Of a stretch of DNA of 41,055 nucleotides, positions 30,357-39,543 are shown piece after piece; position 1 is the first letter of the stretch; every line of letters begins with the position of its first letter. A program made the position numbers and the translations under genes. Origin of the DNA: Actinomycetota bacterium (GTDB lineage Bacteria; Actinomycetota; Acidimicrobiia; Spongiisociales; UBA5794); NCBI GenBank assembly GCA_027728645.1, contig JAQCAA010000004.1, positions 1 to 41,055 on the forward strand, in the 5' to 3' direction. The notes below the pieces were generated by a model. The model searched no databases. It saw only the letters and a list, made by a program, of their open reading frames with translations, and was not told the DNA's origin.

Positions 30357-30490
30357 GTTTACCGTTTACCGTTTACCGTCTACCGTTTTCTGGCGACGAC
30401 TTACTCATTCTTGGTTGGTGCCGCCTGATCTTGGAGTTTCTCGAATTCGACCGCCGAGAACGGTGGACGGTAGACGGTAGACGGCAAACT
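30357..30490. repeat. Heptad-armed inverted repeat, family 1 copy B
   Basis: Left arm GTTTACC x3, GTCTACC, GTTTTCT (30357-30391); right arm GAGAACG GTGGACG GTAGACG GTAGACG GCAAACT (30456-30490). Confidence 0.9.
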
Positions 30491-30522
30491 GAAGATGGAG
30501 GAGGGAAGCCTCCTCCATCTTC
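30491..30522 (+). terminator. Strong hairpin between trpE and the two-component system
   Basis: GAAGATGGAGGAGG-GAAG-CCTCCTCCATCTTC, perfect 14-bp stem with 4-nt loop, followed by ACACTTCTCTTAC. Confidence 0.65.
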
Positions 30523-30575
30523 ACACTTCTCTTACATCTGGGTCGTACGCTGTGGTCCATACCTTGGAGGATGAC

Positions 30576-31257
30576 GTGTCAGGTGGCACCGTGTTGCTCA
30601 TAGAAGACCATGTAGAGATTGCGGACCTGCTTCGGCTGTATGTCGAGCGCGAGGGATTCACGCTGATCCACGCTGATCCACGCTGAGTCTGGGGAGGAAG
30701 GCCTTGAGCGACTCAGTGAGCGGTCGCCCCGTGCCGTGCTCCTCGATTTGGGTCTCCCTGGTCTGGACGGTGTTGCGGTCTGCCGAGAGATACGGAAACA
30801 ATCGGATGTCCCGATCTTGATGCTGACCGCTCGGGACTCTGAGACGGACACGATCATCGGTCTCGAAGTCGGTGCAGACGACTACATCACAAAGCCGTTT
30901 TCTCCAAAGGAGGTTGTGGCACGGCTCAACGCCGTGCTGCGGAGGGCAGAGGAGCGACCGGCAACGGCAGCCGTTCGGGTTGTTCAGGGCTGTGCCGTCG
31001 ATTCGGGGCGCAGAGAAGTCGTGACTCCGTCCGGTGAGACAATTCGCCCAACGGCTAGGGAGTTCGATTTGCTTTGGTATCTCGTTGAGCACGCAGGACT
31101 TGTTCTTTCGCGCTCACAGATTCTCGACGCGGTCTGGGGGTACGACTACTTTGGTGAAACACGAACCGTCGACGTGCATATCAGGCAGCTCCGGAAGAAG
31201 ATTGATGAACTGCCAATCGAGACGGTGTGGGGCGTCGGCTATCGGATCGACCGCTGA
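30576..31257 (+). pseudogene. OmpR-family response regulator interrupted by a 10-bp tandem duplication
   Basis: GTG 30576 with SD ggagg: MSGGTVLLIEDHVEIADLLRLYVEREGFTLIHA, then ACGCTGATCC x2 shifts frame; downstream frame reads AESGEEGLERLSERSPRAVLLDLGLPGLDGVAV...ADDYITKPF... winged-helix C-terminus. Confidence 0.88.
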
Positions 31258-32654
31258 TGCAAAAGCGGATCGTCCTTGCAACAGCGATTGTCGCTGTCAT
31301 CACTCTGATTGTTGGAGTCGCCGCCCTTGTTGTGATCCGCACCGCGGTCGAAACCAGAGCTGAGACCGAGTTGGGACGACAGGCTGAGGTCGCAGCAACA
31401 CAAATAGAAGAGGATCTTGAGCGGCTGAATTTCAGACCGTCTGAGAACCCCGGCGCTCCACTCGCAAGATACAGGGCAGAGTTGGAGCGGTCATTGGCAA
31501 GGGTTGCGAGCCTTGGAGGCCACGACATCGTAGAAGCGACGATCGCGGTGGGTCAGAGGGAAACCCCCATTACCCAGCCTTTGGTGCTGATTCCGTTGCT
31601 TCCAGACAACGTTGAAGACGGCGATGTAGTGACGGTCGAATTCGACGGTCAACCCATGCTCGTTGCGATCGAAGTTGTGGACACTCCGTTGGTGACACTT
31701 ACCGTCGCGATTGGCCGGTCCCAGCCTTTGATCTCCGCTGCGCTCGTCACCGTCCCTGTCGCAATCGCGGTCGGCGTTGGCGCTGCGTTGATCATCGGTC
31801 TTGGGACGTGGTTTGGGCGGTCGCTCTCGCGCCGACTTCGTGGACTTGAAGATGCAGCAACCTTGGTAGGCGGCGGCAATCTTGAGGCTCGTTCGGCCGT
31901 CGAAGGCGACGACGAGATCGCGGCGGTGGCTATTGCATTCAACTCGATGACTGAGCAACTCCAAGCCGTTCGAACGCGGGAGCGAGAGTTTCTCATGTCT
32001 GTCAGCCATGACCTGAGAACGCCCCTGACCACGATCAAGGGCTATGCCGAGGCTCTCGACGCTGGTGACATCGAAGGAGACGATCTTGCACGGGTCGCAG
32101 GGGTGCTCAACACCCAGGCTGACCAACTCTCACGGCTGGTCGAAGATGTGATGTTGCTCGGGAGACTCGAGGCTCGACACTACACAATGCGCCCCGAACC
32201 AGTTGACATCGCAGCGCTGGTTACGGGGGTCAGCGATGGCTTCGCTCAGGGGGCAAAGTCGTCGTCGGTAGTCGTGGCGGTTGAGGCCCAAGAGGCTGGC
32301 GACCGAATGGTCGACCCTGACCGTGTCACGCAGATCTTGTCGAACCTCATCGAGAACGCTCTCCGCTACACGCCAGAAATGGGTGTGATCACGATCTCGC
32401 TTGTCTCAAACGATGATGAGTTTCGGGTCACAGTGAGCAACACCGGCACGGCGATAGCGGAAAGAGATGTTCCGAGAGTCTTTGACCGCCTCTATGTCGC
32501 AGACCGGTACCGAGCACTCAGGCCATCCGGATCGGGGCTTGGGCTAGCGATCGTCGCAGAGCTTGTCGAGGCAATGGGTGGAACAATCCACTGCGAGAGC
32601 GACGAAACAGCAGGAACAGCTTTTGAAGTAAAGGTGCCGGCGGAGAGGATCTAG
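31257..32654 (+). CDS. Sensor histidine kinase (HAMP, HisKA, HATPase_c)
   Basis: VSHDLRTPLTTIKGYAEAL (H-box), QILSNLIENALRYTP (N-box), RPSGSGLGLAIVAELVEAMGG (G-box); ATG overlaps the RR stop. Confidence 0.95.
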   Translation: MQKRIVLATAIVAVITLIVGVAALVVIRTAVETRAETELGRQAEVAATQIEEDLERLNFRPSENPGAPLARYRAELERSLARVASLGGHDIVEATIAVGQRETPITQPLVLIPLLPDNVEDGDVVTVEFDGQPMLVAIEVVDTPLVTLTVAIGRSQPLISAALVTVPVAIAVGVGAALIIGLGTWFGRSLSRRLRGLEDAATLVGGGNLEARSAVEGDDEIAAVAIAFNSMTEQLQAVRTREREFLMSVSHDLRTPLTTIKGYAEALDAGDIEGDDLARVAGVLNTQADQLSRLVEDVMLLGRLEARHYTMRPEPVDIAALVTGVSDGFAQGAKSSSVVVAVEAQEAGDRMVDPDRVTQILSNLIENALRYTPEMGVITISLVSNDDEFRVTVSNTGTAIAERDVPRVFDRLYVADRYRALRPSGSGLGLAIVAELVEAMGGTIHCESDETAGTAFEVKVPAERI

Positions 32655-32660
32655 CAGCAG

Positions 32661-32829
32661 ATGACAGAGGACAGATGACGGACTACGGATTTCGGAAGCG
32701 CCTAGCGCCCACCGCCTTGCGCCTACCGTGCAGCAAGAGCTAGCGGTTGTGAGTCCCGGTCCGTAACCCGTCTCTGTCTTCTGTCTTCTGTCCTCTGTCC
32801 TCTGTCCTCTGTCCTCTGTCCTCTGCCTA
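32661..32829. repeat. Heptad-armed inverted repeat, family 2 copy C
   Basis: Left arm ATGACAG AGGACAG ATGACGG ACTACGG (32661-32688); right arm CTGTCTT x2, CTGTCCT x5, CTGCCTA (32774-32829); inner array GCGCCTA GCGCCCA CCGCCTT GCGCCTA (32698-32725). Confidence 0.92.
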
Positions 32830-32839
32830 GTCTGGCCTC

Positions 32840-33607
32840 ATGCTCCAAGAGATCATTGTTTCTGCCGATGAGCGGGCCCGTCACACCGATATGTTGGTTG
32901 ATGAACTGCGGGAGAAGGCTGCGATTGCACCACCCGTTCGCGACTTTGCCGGTGCATTGATGTCGCCCGGGCTATCTGTCATCGCTGAGATCAAACGAAG
33001 GTCACCGTCTGCCGGAGACATCGACATTCAGCTTGACCCGGCGAAGCAGGCCATCGCATATGAGTCAGGGGGCGCGGATGCAGTCTCGGTGCTCACCGAA
33101 CCGGACTTCTTCGGAGGGTCGCTTCAGGACTTGGAGTCTGTCCGATCTGCTGTCTCGATCCCCGTGCTCCGGAAGGACTTCACAAGGCGACCGTCCCAAA
33201 TCTGGGAGGCGCGAGCGTCCGGCGCTGACGCGGTTCTCATTATCGTGGCATCGCTCACGGACGATGCCATTGCGATACTTCTCGCGACGGCGAAGGAGTC
33301 TGGTATGACAGCGATTGTTGAGGCGCACACGACCTCCGAGGTGAAACGCGCTCTCCTCGCGGGAGCTACCGTGATTGGTGTCAACAACCGGGATCTCCAA
33401 ACGTTTGAAACGGATCTTTCGACGTCCGAGATCGCAGCGATCCACCTTCCGCGGGGAGTGGTGAAGATCGCGGAATCGGGAGTTTCCTCCGTTGAGGGGG
33501 CTGCGCGGATGGCACGGGCCGGATACGACGCAATTCTTGTTGGTGAGGCCCTCGTGCGGTCGACTGATCCCGCTCGGTTGGTTGCAGAGCTGAAAGCGGC
33601 ACGATGA
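32840..33607 (+). CDS. trpC: Indole-3-glycerol phosphate synthase
   Basis: SVIAEIKRRSPSAGDI, PVLRKDF, IGVNNRDLQTFETDL, AESGVSS motifs. Confidence 0.95.
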   Translation: MLQEIIVSADERARHTDMLVDELREKAAIAPPVRDFAGALMSPGLSVIAEIKRRSPSAGDIDIQLDPAKQAIAYESGGADAVSVLTEPDFFGGSLQDLESVRSAVSIPVLRKDFTRRPSQIWEARASGADAVLIIVASLTDDAIAILLATAKESGMTAIVEAHTTSEVKRALLAGATVIGVNNRDLQTFETDLSTSEIAAIHLPRGVVKIAESGVSSVEGAARMARAGYDAILVGEALVRSTDPARLVAELKAAR

Positions 33608-33635
33608 CCGAGGCAGCGATGACTGAGAAGGCATT

Positions 33636-34247
33636 ATGACTTGGGTCAAGATCTGCGGTATCACAAGCGAAGCAGCGCGTGACGCTGCGGTTCATGGGGG
33701 AGCGGATGCTGTCGGGTTCGTGCTCGCGCCAGAGTCGCCTCGGCAGGTCACCGTTGATCGGGCTGCCGATCTCATGAGGGACGTGCCCATTTCTTGTTTC
33801 ATCGTGACTGTCGACCTCACCCCAGCCGAGGCACTTAGTTTCGCCGAGGCAACTGGCGCAGACGGAATCCAGAGCCACGGCCTTCATGCAACCGAGGTTG
33901 CAGCTGAGGCAGTTGAAGCTGGTTACCTCAGCCTCCATCCCGTGGTGGTGAGCAAGAAGGGTCTCGAAACCGATCTTCGAACTATCCCTGCTCAGAGCAT
34001 CCCCCTCTTCGATACATCCGTTCAGGGCCTTCACGGGGGAACTGGCATCACATTTAATTGGAGCCTGCTCGATTCGCCTGGTCGGCCGTTCGTCCTCGCG
34101 GGTGGTCTCGGTGTGGACAACATTGCCGAAGCGATTGCCACGGTCAGACCGTTTGGCGTTGACGCCTCAAGCAGGCTTGAGACATCCCCAGGGGTGAAGG
34201 ACCCGGCTACCATTTCTGCCTTCATCACAAAGGCGAAGGCGATATGA
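33636..34247 (+). CDS. trpF: Phosphoribosylanthranilate isomerase
   Basis: [65 protein letters not shown]. Confidence 0.94.
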   Translation: MTWVKICGITSEAARDAAVHGGADAVGFVLAPESPRQVTVDRAADLMRDVPISCFIVTVDLTPAEALSFAEATGADGIQSHGLHATEVAAEAVEAGYLSLHPVVVSKKGLETDLRTIPAQSIPLFDTSVQGLHGGTGITFNWSLLDSPGRPFVLAGGLGVDNIAEAIATVRPFGVDASSRLETSPGVKDPATISAFITKAKAI

Positions 34248-35428
34248 GACTCAGTCGTCCGGACGAAACGGGGCGCTTTGGAGACTTCGGCGGCGCATTT
34301 GCGCCAGAGACGTTGATGCCAGCGCTGCGAGAACTTGAGGCTGCGTTTGTTGACGCATGGGCTGACACTGGATTTCACGCTGACCTTGATCATCTCCTTT
34401 CGACATTTGTCGGGAGGCCCACGCCGGTGTACCACGCCGAGCGAATGTCCGAGCGCCTTGGCCTCGACCTGTGGCTCAAGCGGGAGGATTTGGCGCATAC
34501 CGGTGCACACAAGATCAACAACACCGTTGCGCAAGGTCTGCTCACGAAGCGGATGGGAAAACCAAGGGTCATTGCCGAGACGGGCGCGGGTCAGCACGGA
34601 GTTGCAACGGCAACAGCGTGTGCCCTCCTCGGGCTCGAGTGCGTTGTGTACATGGGCGAAAAGGACATCGAGCGTCAAGCACTCAATGTCTACCGTATGC
34701 GTCTGCTTGGGGCTGAGGTGATCCCGGTGACCTCCGGCGCAGGCACACTCAAGGACGCAGTATCCGCCGCGCTGAGAGATTGGGTCGCCTCCGTCGAACA
34801 AACCCACTACATCATCGGGTCAGTCGTTGGACCTCACCCATTCCCTTGGATGGTCAGAGAGTTTCAGAAGATCATCGGAGAGGAATTGAAGCAGCAACTC
34901 GACGGCTCGAGTGGATTGCCAACACCGGAAGTTATTGTCGCCCCCGTTGGTGGAGGGTCCAACGCCATGGGGGTCTTCTACCCGTACGCAGGAGATCCAG
35001 ACGTCGACCTTGTGGGTGTGGAGGCTGCCGGACTGGGGATCTCATCAGGAAAACACGGTGCGTCTCTTGGTCACGGTTCCCCAGGAGTCATCCACGGCGC
35101 GATGACCTACATGCTCCAGGACGATTTCGGTCAGGTTCTTGAGGCACACTCAATCAGTGCAGGTCTTGACTATCCGGGAGTCGGCCCTGAGCACTCCTAC
35201 TTCAAGGATGAACAACTCGTCCGCTACGAGAGCGTCACCGACGATGAAGCGGTAGAGGCTTTTCACCTCCTGTGTCGTACCGAAGGGATCATCCCAGCCC
35301 TCGAATCGAGTCACGCACTTGCTTGGATCATCAGGGAGGCCGCTTCGCTCCACGGCAAGACTGTTGTGCTGAATCTGTCAGGGCGCGGAGACAAGGACGT
35401 ACAACAAATCGCTGCGATGTATGACTGA
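34244..35428 (+). CDS. trpB: Tryptophan synthase beta chain
   Basis: [69 protein letters not shown]. Confidence 0.97.
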   Translation: MRLSRPDETGRFGDFGGAFAPETLMPALRELEAAFVDAWADTGFHADLDHLLSTFVGRPTPVYHAERMSERLGLDLWLKREDLAHTGAHKINNTVAQGLLTKRMGKPRVIAETGAGQHGVATATACALLGLECVVYMGEKDIERQALNVYRMRLLGAEVIPVTSGAGTLKDAVSAALRDWVASVEQTHYIIGSVVGPHPFPWMVREFQKIIGEELKQQLDGSSGLPTPEVIVAPVGGGSNAMGVFYPYAGDPDVDLVGVEAAGLGISSGKHGASLGHGSPGVIHGAMTYMLQDDFGQVLEAHSISAGLDYPGVGPEHSYFKDEQLVRYESVTDDEAVEAFHLLCRTEGIIPALESSHALAWIIREAASLHGKTVVLNLSGRGDKDVQQIAAMYD

Positions 35429-36239
35429 ATCCGGTCAACAACGCTTGGCTGAACTCTTCGCAGGAGTCAAAGCGGAAGGGAGGGCGGCTCTTCTTCCGTA
35501 TCTCACGGCTGGAATCCCGACGCCGGAGCAGTCTGTAGAGCTTTTCGTCGCAATGGCAGAAGCAGGTGCCGACGGTTTCGAGGTTGGTATCCCGTACGCC
35601 GATCCACTCATGGACGGCCCTGTCATTATGCGCGCTGGTGAGCAGGCGCTACGCAACGGAGTCACTGTTGACGTAGCTCTCAGGGTGGCGCAGCAGGTCG
35701 TTGAGAGAACAGCCAAGCCGGTGCTCGTGATGACCTATGTTAATCCCGTGCTTCGCATCGGTATCGACCGGTTCTTCGAAAAGGTTGCATCGGCCGGGGT
35801 TTCGGGAGTGATTATTGCTGACCTGCCTGTCGACGAAGCATTGCCCTACCTCGTTGCGGCAAAGCAGGCCCAGGTCGGAATCGCGCTCTTTGTTGCTCCG
35901 ACGACAGATAGGACACGACTGGTTTCGGTCGTTGAGAGCAATCCCTCCTTTGTCTATGCCGTTGCCGAAATCGGTGTCACAGGTGAGCGGTCGGCGAATT
36001 CGGCGAATACCAGAGCACTTGCATCCCGGATCAGAGCACTATCAGATGTCCCGATCGTGTTTGGCGTCGGTATATCGACGCCAGAGCACGCAGCCCATGC
36101 GGCTGCCGATGGCGACGGAGTGATCGTCGGGACGGCAATCGTACGCAGAGTCCTCGAAGCCCAATCTCACGAAGAAGCGAAGGCGGCACTGACACTTGCC
36201 GTATCGGAACTGGCCGTGGCTGTACGCAGGAGCAGATGA
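35421..36239 (+). CDS. trpA: Tryptophan synthase alpha chain
   Basis: [54 protein letters not shown]; stop lies inside the start of the adjacent heptad element. Confidence 0.95.
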   Translation: MTESGQQRLAELFAGVKAEGRAALLPYLTAGIPTPEQSVELFVAMAEAGADGFEVGIPYADPLMDGPVIMRAGEQALRNGVTVDVALRVAQQVVERTAKPVLVMTYVNPVLRIGIDRFFEKVASAGVSGVIIADLPVDEALPYLVAAKQAQVGIALFVAPTTDRTRLVSVVESNPSFVYAVAEIGVTGERSANSANTRALASRIRALSDVPIVFGVGISTPEHAAHAAADGDGVIVGTAIVRRVLEAQSHEEAKAALTLAVSELAVAVRRSR

Positions 36240-36328
36240 CAGACGCCAGATGACAGATGACAGATGAGGGTCTTGGTCTGTGAGGGAGCGAGCGACCGGT
36301 CCGTCCTCTGCCGTCTGTCCTCTGCTCC
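36236..36328. repeat. Heptad-armed inverted repeat, family 2 copy D
   Basis: Left arm ATGACAG ACGCCAG ATGACAG ATGACAG ATGAGGG (36236-36270); right arm CCGTCCT CTGCCGT CTGTCCT CTGCTCC (36301-36328). Confidence 0.9.
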
Positions 36329-36330
36329 AG

Positions 36331-36413
36331 TACCGGGAGGGGGACTTGAACCCCCACGAGCTTGCGCTCAGTGGATTTTGAGTCCACCGCGTCTACCGTT
36401 CCGCCACCCCGGC
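36331..36413 (-). tRNA. tRNA-Leu (anticodon CAA)
   Basis: Minus strand GCCGGGGTGGCGGAACGGTAGACGCGGTGGACTCAAAATCCACTGAGCGCAAGCTCGTGGGGGTTCAAGTCCCCCTCCCGGTA: class II tRNA with variable arm, anticodon stem GTGGA/TCCAC, loop CTCAAAA, T-loop GTTCAAGTC. Confidence 0.93.
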
Positions 36414-36477
36414 CAGAGCCGGAATTGTAGATGGCGTCAGCGGTGTAGCGGGCAGGGCAGGGCGGTATTGTCTGAGG

Positions 36478-36762
36478 ATGCCACGCTCGTCGCTTCACAA
36501 GATCCGCGAAATGACCGAGACGATCAAGGACCTTGACTTTGATATAGACCAAGCTCGGGCGGAACTCGGCATGCTCACCCACATTGACGATGACACCCAA
36601 CGCGACGCAGCCGTGTCAGAACATGCCGAGGACAGGCAGGCCGCAAGAATGACCGCATCGGACGTTGCACGTCTCCAGCGGCATATCCAGCAGCTGACTG
36701 CCAGCAGGTCGAAAGTCGTCGCCAAACGCGCCAAGGCTGTCGACAAACTCGCCGCAGGTTGA
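36478..36762 (+). CDS. Hypothetical coiled-coil protein (94 aa)
   Basis: ATG 36478; Lys/Arg/Asp/Glu/Ala-rich helical composition; same strand and directly upstream of polA. Confidence 0.5.
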   Translation: MPRSSLHKIREMTETIKDLDFDIDQARAELGMLTHIDDDTQRDAAVSEHAEDRQAARMTASDVARLQRHIQQLTASRSKVVAKRAKAVDKLAAG

Positions 36763-36778
36763 AAGGTACGCTGACGCC

Positions 36779-39409
36779 ATGAAGACGTTGGCGCTCCTTG
36801 ACGGTCACTCCCTCGCGTATCGCGCTTTTTATGCGCTTCCGCCCGATCTCGCAACCCCGAGCGGCCAGGTAACGAACGCCGTTTTCGGGTTTACATCGAT
36901 GCTTATCAAGCTCCTAGACGAGGAGAGCCCAGATGCAATAGCCGTAGCATGGGACCGGCGCGAGAAGACATTTCGGTCCGAGCGATATCCCGCATACAAA
37001 GCCACACGGGAATCGGCTCCTGACATCTTTCGTTCGCAGGTTCCCCTCATCAAGGAAGTTCTCGAGGCAATGCAGATTCCGCAGGTCAGCGTCGCAGGAT
37101 TCGAAGCGGACGACGTGATAGCCACGCTGACGAGGCGCGGGCGGGAGTTTGGCTACTCCGTGATGGTGGTAACTGGTGACAGGGATGCCTTCCAACTCTC
37201 GTCAAACGACATCTCCGTTCTCTACACACGACGTGGTATTTCGGACACCGTCAACGCCACGCCCGCTTGGATCAAAGAGCGCTACGACATCGACGCCACC
37301 CGATACGTTGAATTCGCGGCGCTCCGTGGGGACCCATCAGACAACCTTCCCGGCGTCCCGGGGGTCGGAGAAAAGACCGCAGCGAAACTCATCAATGCCT
37401 ACGACACCCTCGAGTCGTTGTTCGAATCCGTCGATGAGTTGACACCGAAGCTCAGGGAGAACCTCGCGGCGGCTCGTGATCAGGTCTTCCTGAATAGAGA
37501 ACTCATGACAATGATCGAGGACGTACCTATGGATGATCTTGATCCGTCAGATTTCGACCTGATACCGTTCGACCGCGACACGGTGCGGTCGCTTTTTGAC
37601 GACTTGGCCTTCAGAACTTTGTGGCAGCGTCTTGACGAACTCGGTGGGGTTACGGTCGCCGAGCGCTCTGTGGTCGACATTGAGGTGTTCACGGCAACAA
37701 CTCCGGCAGCGGTCGCAGCGCTCGCAGCGCTCGCAGGGACGCAACCCGCAGCGGTCGATCCCGTTTGGGATGGAGCCGACCTCCTCGGTATTGCCGTCGC
37801 CGGAACGCCAGCGGCCTATGTTCCCCTTGCACTGGCAGAGGACTTTCTGTTGGCTGTGTTGTCGGGAAATGGACTCATCGGTCACGACTGCAAGCCCTTG
37901 CTTGTTGCCTTGATGGAGGCAGGCCTCCCCGTTCCGAATCTTGCATTCGACACGATGCTTGCTGCGTATGTGATCAACCCAGCGCAACGCGCCCCGAGTC
38001 TGGAGGATCTCGCCTACCGAGAGCTCGGCATCAGCGTGGACGAGGCGGAGAGCTCACCAGACGGTGGGTCGCAGGCTGCGTTCGCTTTCGACGAGGTTTC
38101 GATTGACATCGAAACTCCGGCGCGAAGGGCGATTGCGGTCCAACAACTTGTCGAACCACTTACAGAACAGATGGTCGCGCGGGGAGGCATCGACCTTTAT
38201 ACGGAGATCGAGTTGCCACTGGTCTCGATCCTCGCAGGGATGGAGGTCGCGGGCGTAGGCATTGACGTTGGGTTCTTGCAGACGTTCGGCGAAGACCTCT
38301 CGACACGAATCGCTACGCTCCAAGCTGAGATTCATGAGCTCGCGGGAGCAAGCTTCAATGTGAACTCGACGCTCCAGCTACGGAAGATTCTCTTCGACCA
38401 GCTTGGACTGCCCGTTCTGAAGAAGACACCAAAGGGTGCGCCGTCGACTGATGCATCAGTATTGGAAAAGCTTGCCGGCCAGCATGAGATCGTGTCGAAA
38501 TTGCTTCTATTTCGGGAACTCGACAAGTTGCGATCCACCTATGTCGAAGCCCTTCTCAAGCTTGTCGACGAGGATGGAAGAGTCAGAGGGCGCTTCAATC
38601 AAATGGGAGCAGCCACCGGACGGTTGTCTATGGAGCGGCCGAACCTCCAAAACATTCCAGTGAGAAGCGAGGAAGGCAGGGCGATTCGCAAAGCGTTCGT
38701 GGCCACAGAGGGATCGACATTCCTCGTGGCTGACTACTCCCAGATCGAGTTGAGAATCCTTGCTCACATGTCACAGGATGCCGGCCTGCTCGATGCATTC
38801 AGAAACGATGTCGACATTCACGCAGCTACCGCCGCGCGAATCAATGGCGTCAATCTTGAAGAGGTGACCGATGAGATGCGTCGGACATCGAAGATGATCA
38901 ACTTCGGGTTGTTGTATGGGATGGAGGCCTATGGACTGTCCCAACGCCTCGACATCGATCGTGCCGAGGCTCAGCGGCATATCGATGAGTATTTCGTGCA
39001 ATTCCCTGATGTGAGAAATTTCTTGAGCGGCATTGTCGACAACGCACGAGAGACCGGATACACCACGACCATTCTCGGCAGAAGGCGCTACCTGCCGGAA
39101 CTCAACAGCCGCAGCACCAGGGATCGTCAGATGGGGGAGCGAATGGCGTTGAACGCCCCCATTCAGGGATCTGCGGCGGATGTGATCAAGAAGGCAATGA
39201 TCGACCTGGAATCGGGATTGCGCGAGTCTGGGTCTGGCGCCGATATGCTCCTCCAGATCCACGACGAACTTGTTTTGGAGGTACCGGACTCAGAACTTGA
39301 CTCTGTCATGTCCCTCACATTGACAACGATGGTGAATGTGGTGGAACTCCTCGTTCCCCTCAAAGTCTCGCACGGAGTCGGGCGGACGCTCGCCGACGCT
39401 GGGCATTGA
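36779..39409 (+). CDS. polA: DNA polymerase I
   Basis: N-terminal 5' nuclease (DGHSLAYRAFYALP, GDPSDNLPGVPGVGEKTAAKLI) and C-terminal polymerase motifs (VADYSQIELRILAHMSQD, RRTSKMINFGLLYGMEAYGL, LLQIHDELVLEVP). Confidence 0.96.
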   Translation: MKTLALLDGHSLAYRAFYALPPDLATPSGQVTNAVFGFTSMLIKLLDEESPDAIAVAWDRREKTFRSERYPAYKATRESAPDIFRSQVPLIKEVLEAMQIPQVSVAGFEADDVIATLTRRGREFGYSVMVVTGDRDAFQLSSNDISVLYTRRGISDTVNATPAWIKERYDIDATRYVEFAALRGDPSDNLPGVPGVGEKTAAKLINAYDTLESLFESVDELTPKLRENLAAARDQVFLNRELMTMIEDVPMDDLDPSDFDLIPFDRDTVRSLFDDLAFRTLWQRLDELGGVTVAERSVVDIEVFTATTPAAVAALAALAGTQPAAVDPVWDGADLLGIAVAGTPAAYVPLALAEDFLLAVLSGNGLIGHDCKPLLVALMEAGLPVPNLAFDTMLAAYVINPAQRAPSLEDLAYRELGISVDEAESSPDGGSQAAFAFDEVSIDIETPARRAIAVQQLVEPLTEQMVARGGIDLYTEIELPLVSILAGMEVAGVGIDVGFLQTFGEDLSTRIATLQAEIHELAGASFNVNSTLQLRKILFDQLGLPVLKKTPKGAPSTDASVLEKLAGQHEIVSKLLLFRELDKLRSTYVEALLKLVDEDGRVRGRFNQMGAATGRLSMERPNLQNIPVRSEEGRAIRKAFVATEGSTFLVADYSQIELRILAHMSQDAGLLDAFRNDVDIHAATAARINGVNLEEVTDEMRRTSKMINFGLLYGMEAYGLSQRLDIDRAEAQRHIDEYFVQFPDVRNFLSGIVDNARETGYTTTILGRRRYLPELNSRSTRDRQMGERMALNAPIQGSAADVIKKAMIDLESGLRESGSGADMLLQIHDELVLEVPDSELDSVMSLTLTTMVNVVELLVPLKVSHGVGRTLADAGH

Positions 39410-39443
39410 ACCTGCGCCTCAGCCAATTTCTAGCGTATTCCTC

Positions 39444-39473
39444 TTGGCGATTGGACGCACGCCGTCCTATGCT
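39444..39473 (+). promoter_or_regulatory. Possible promoter upstream of rpsA
   Basis: TTGGCG (39444-39449), 18-nt spacer, TATGCT (39468-39473). Pattern only. Confidence 0.3.
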
Positions 39474-39543
39474 TTGGTAGCCTTCGCGGGTCGCGTCATC
39501 GCGCTCGGAGGTAAACAAACCTTTCAAGGAGATCCACCCTTAC

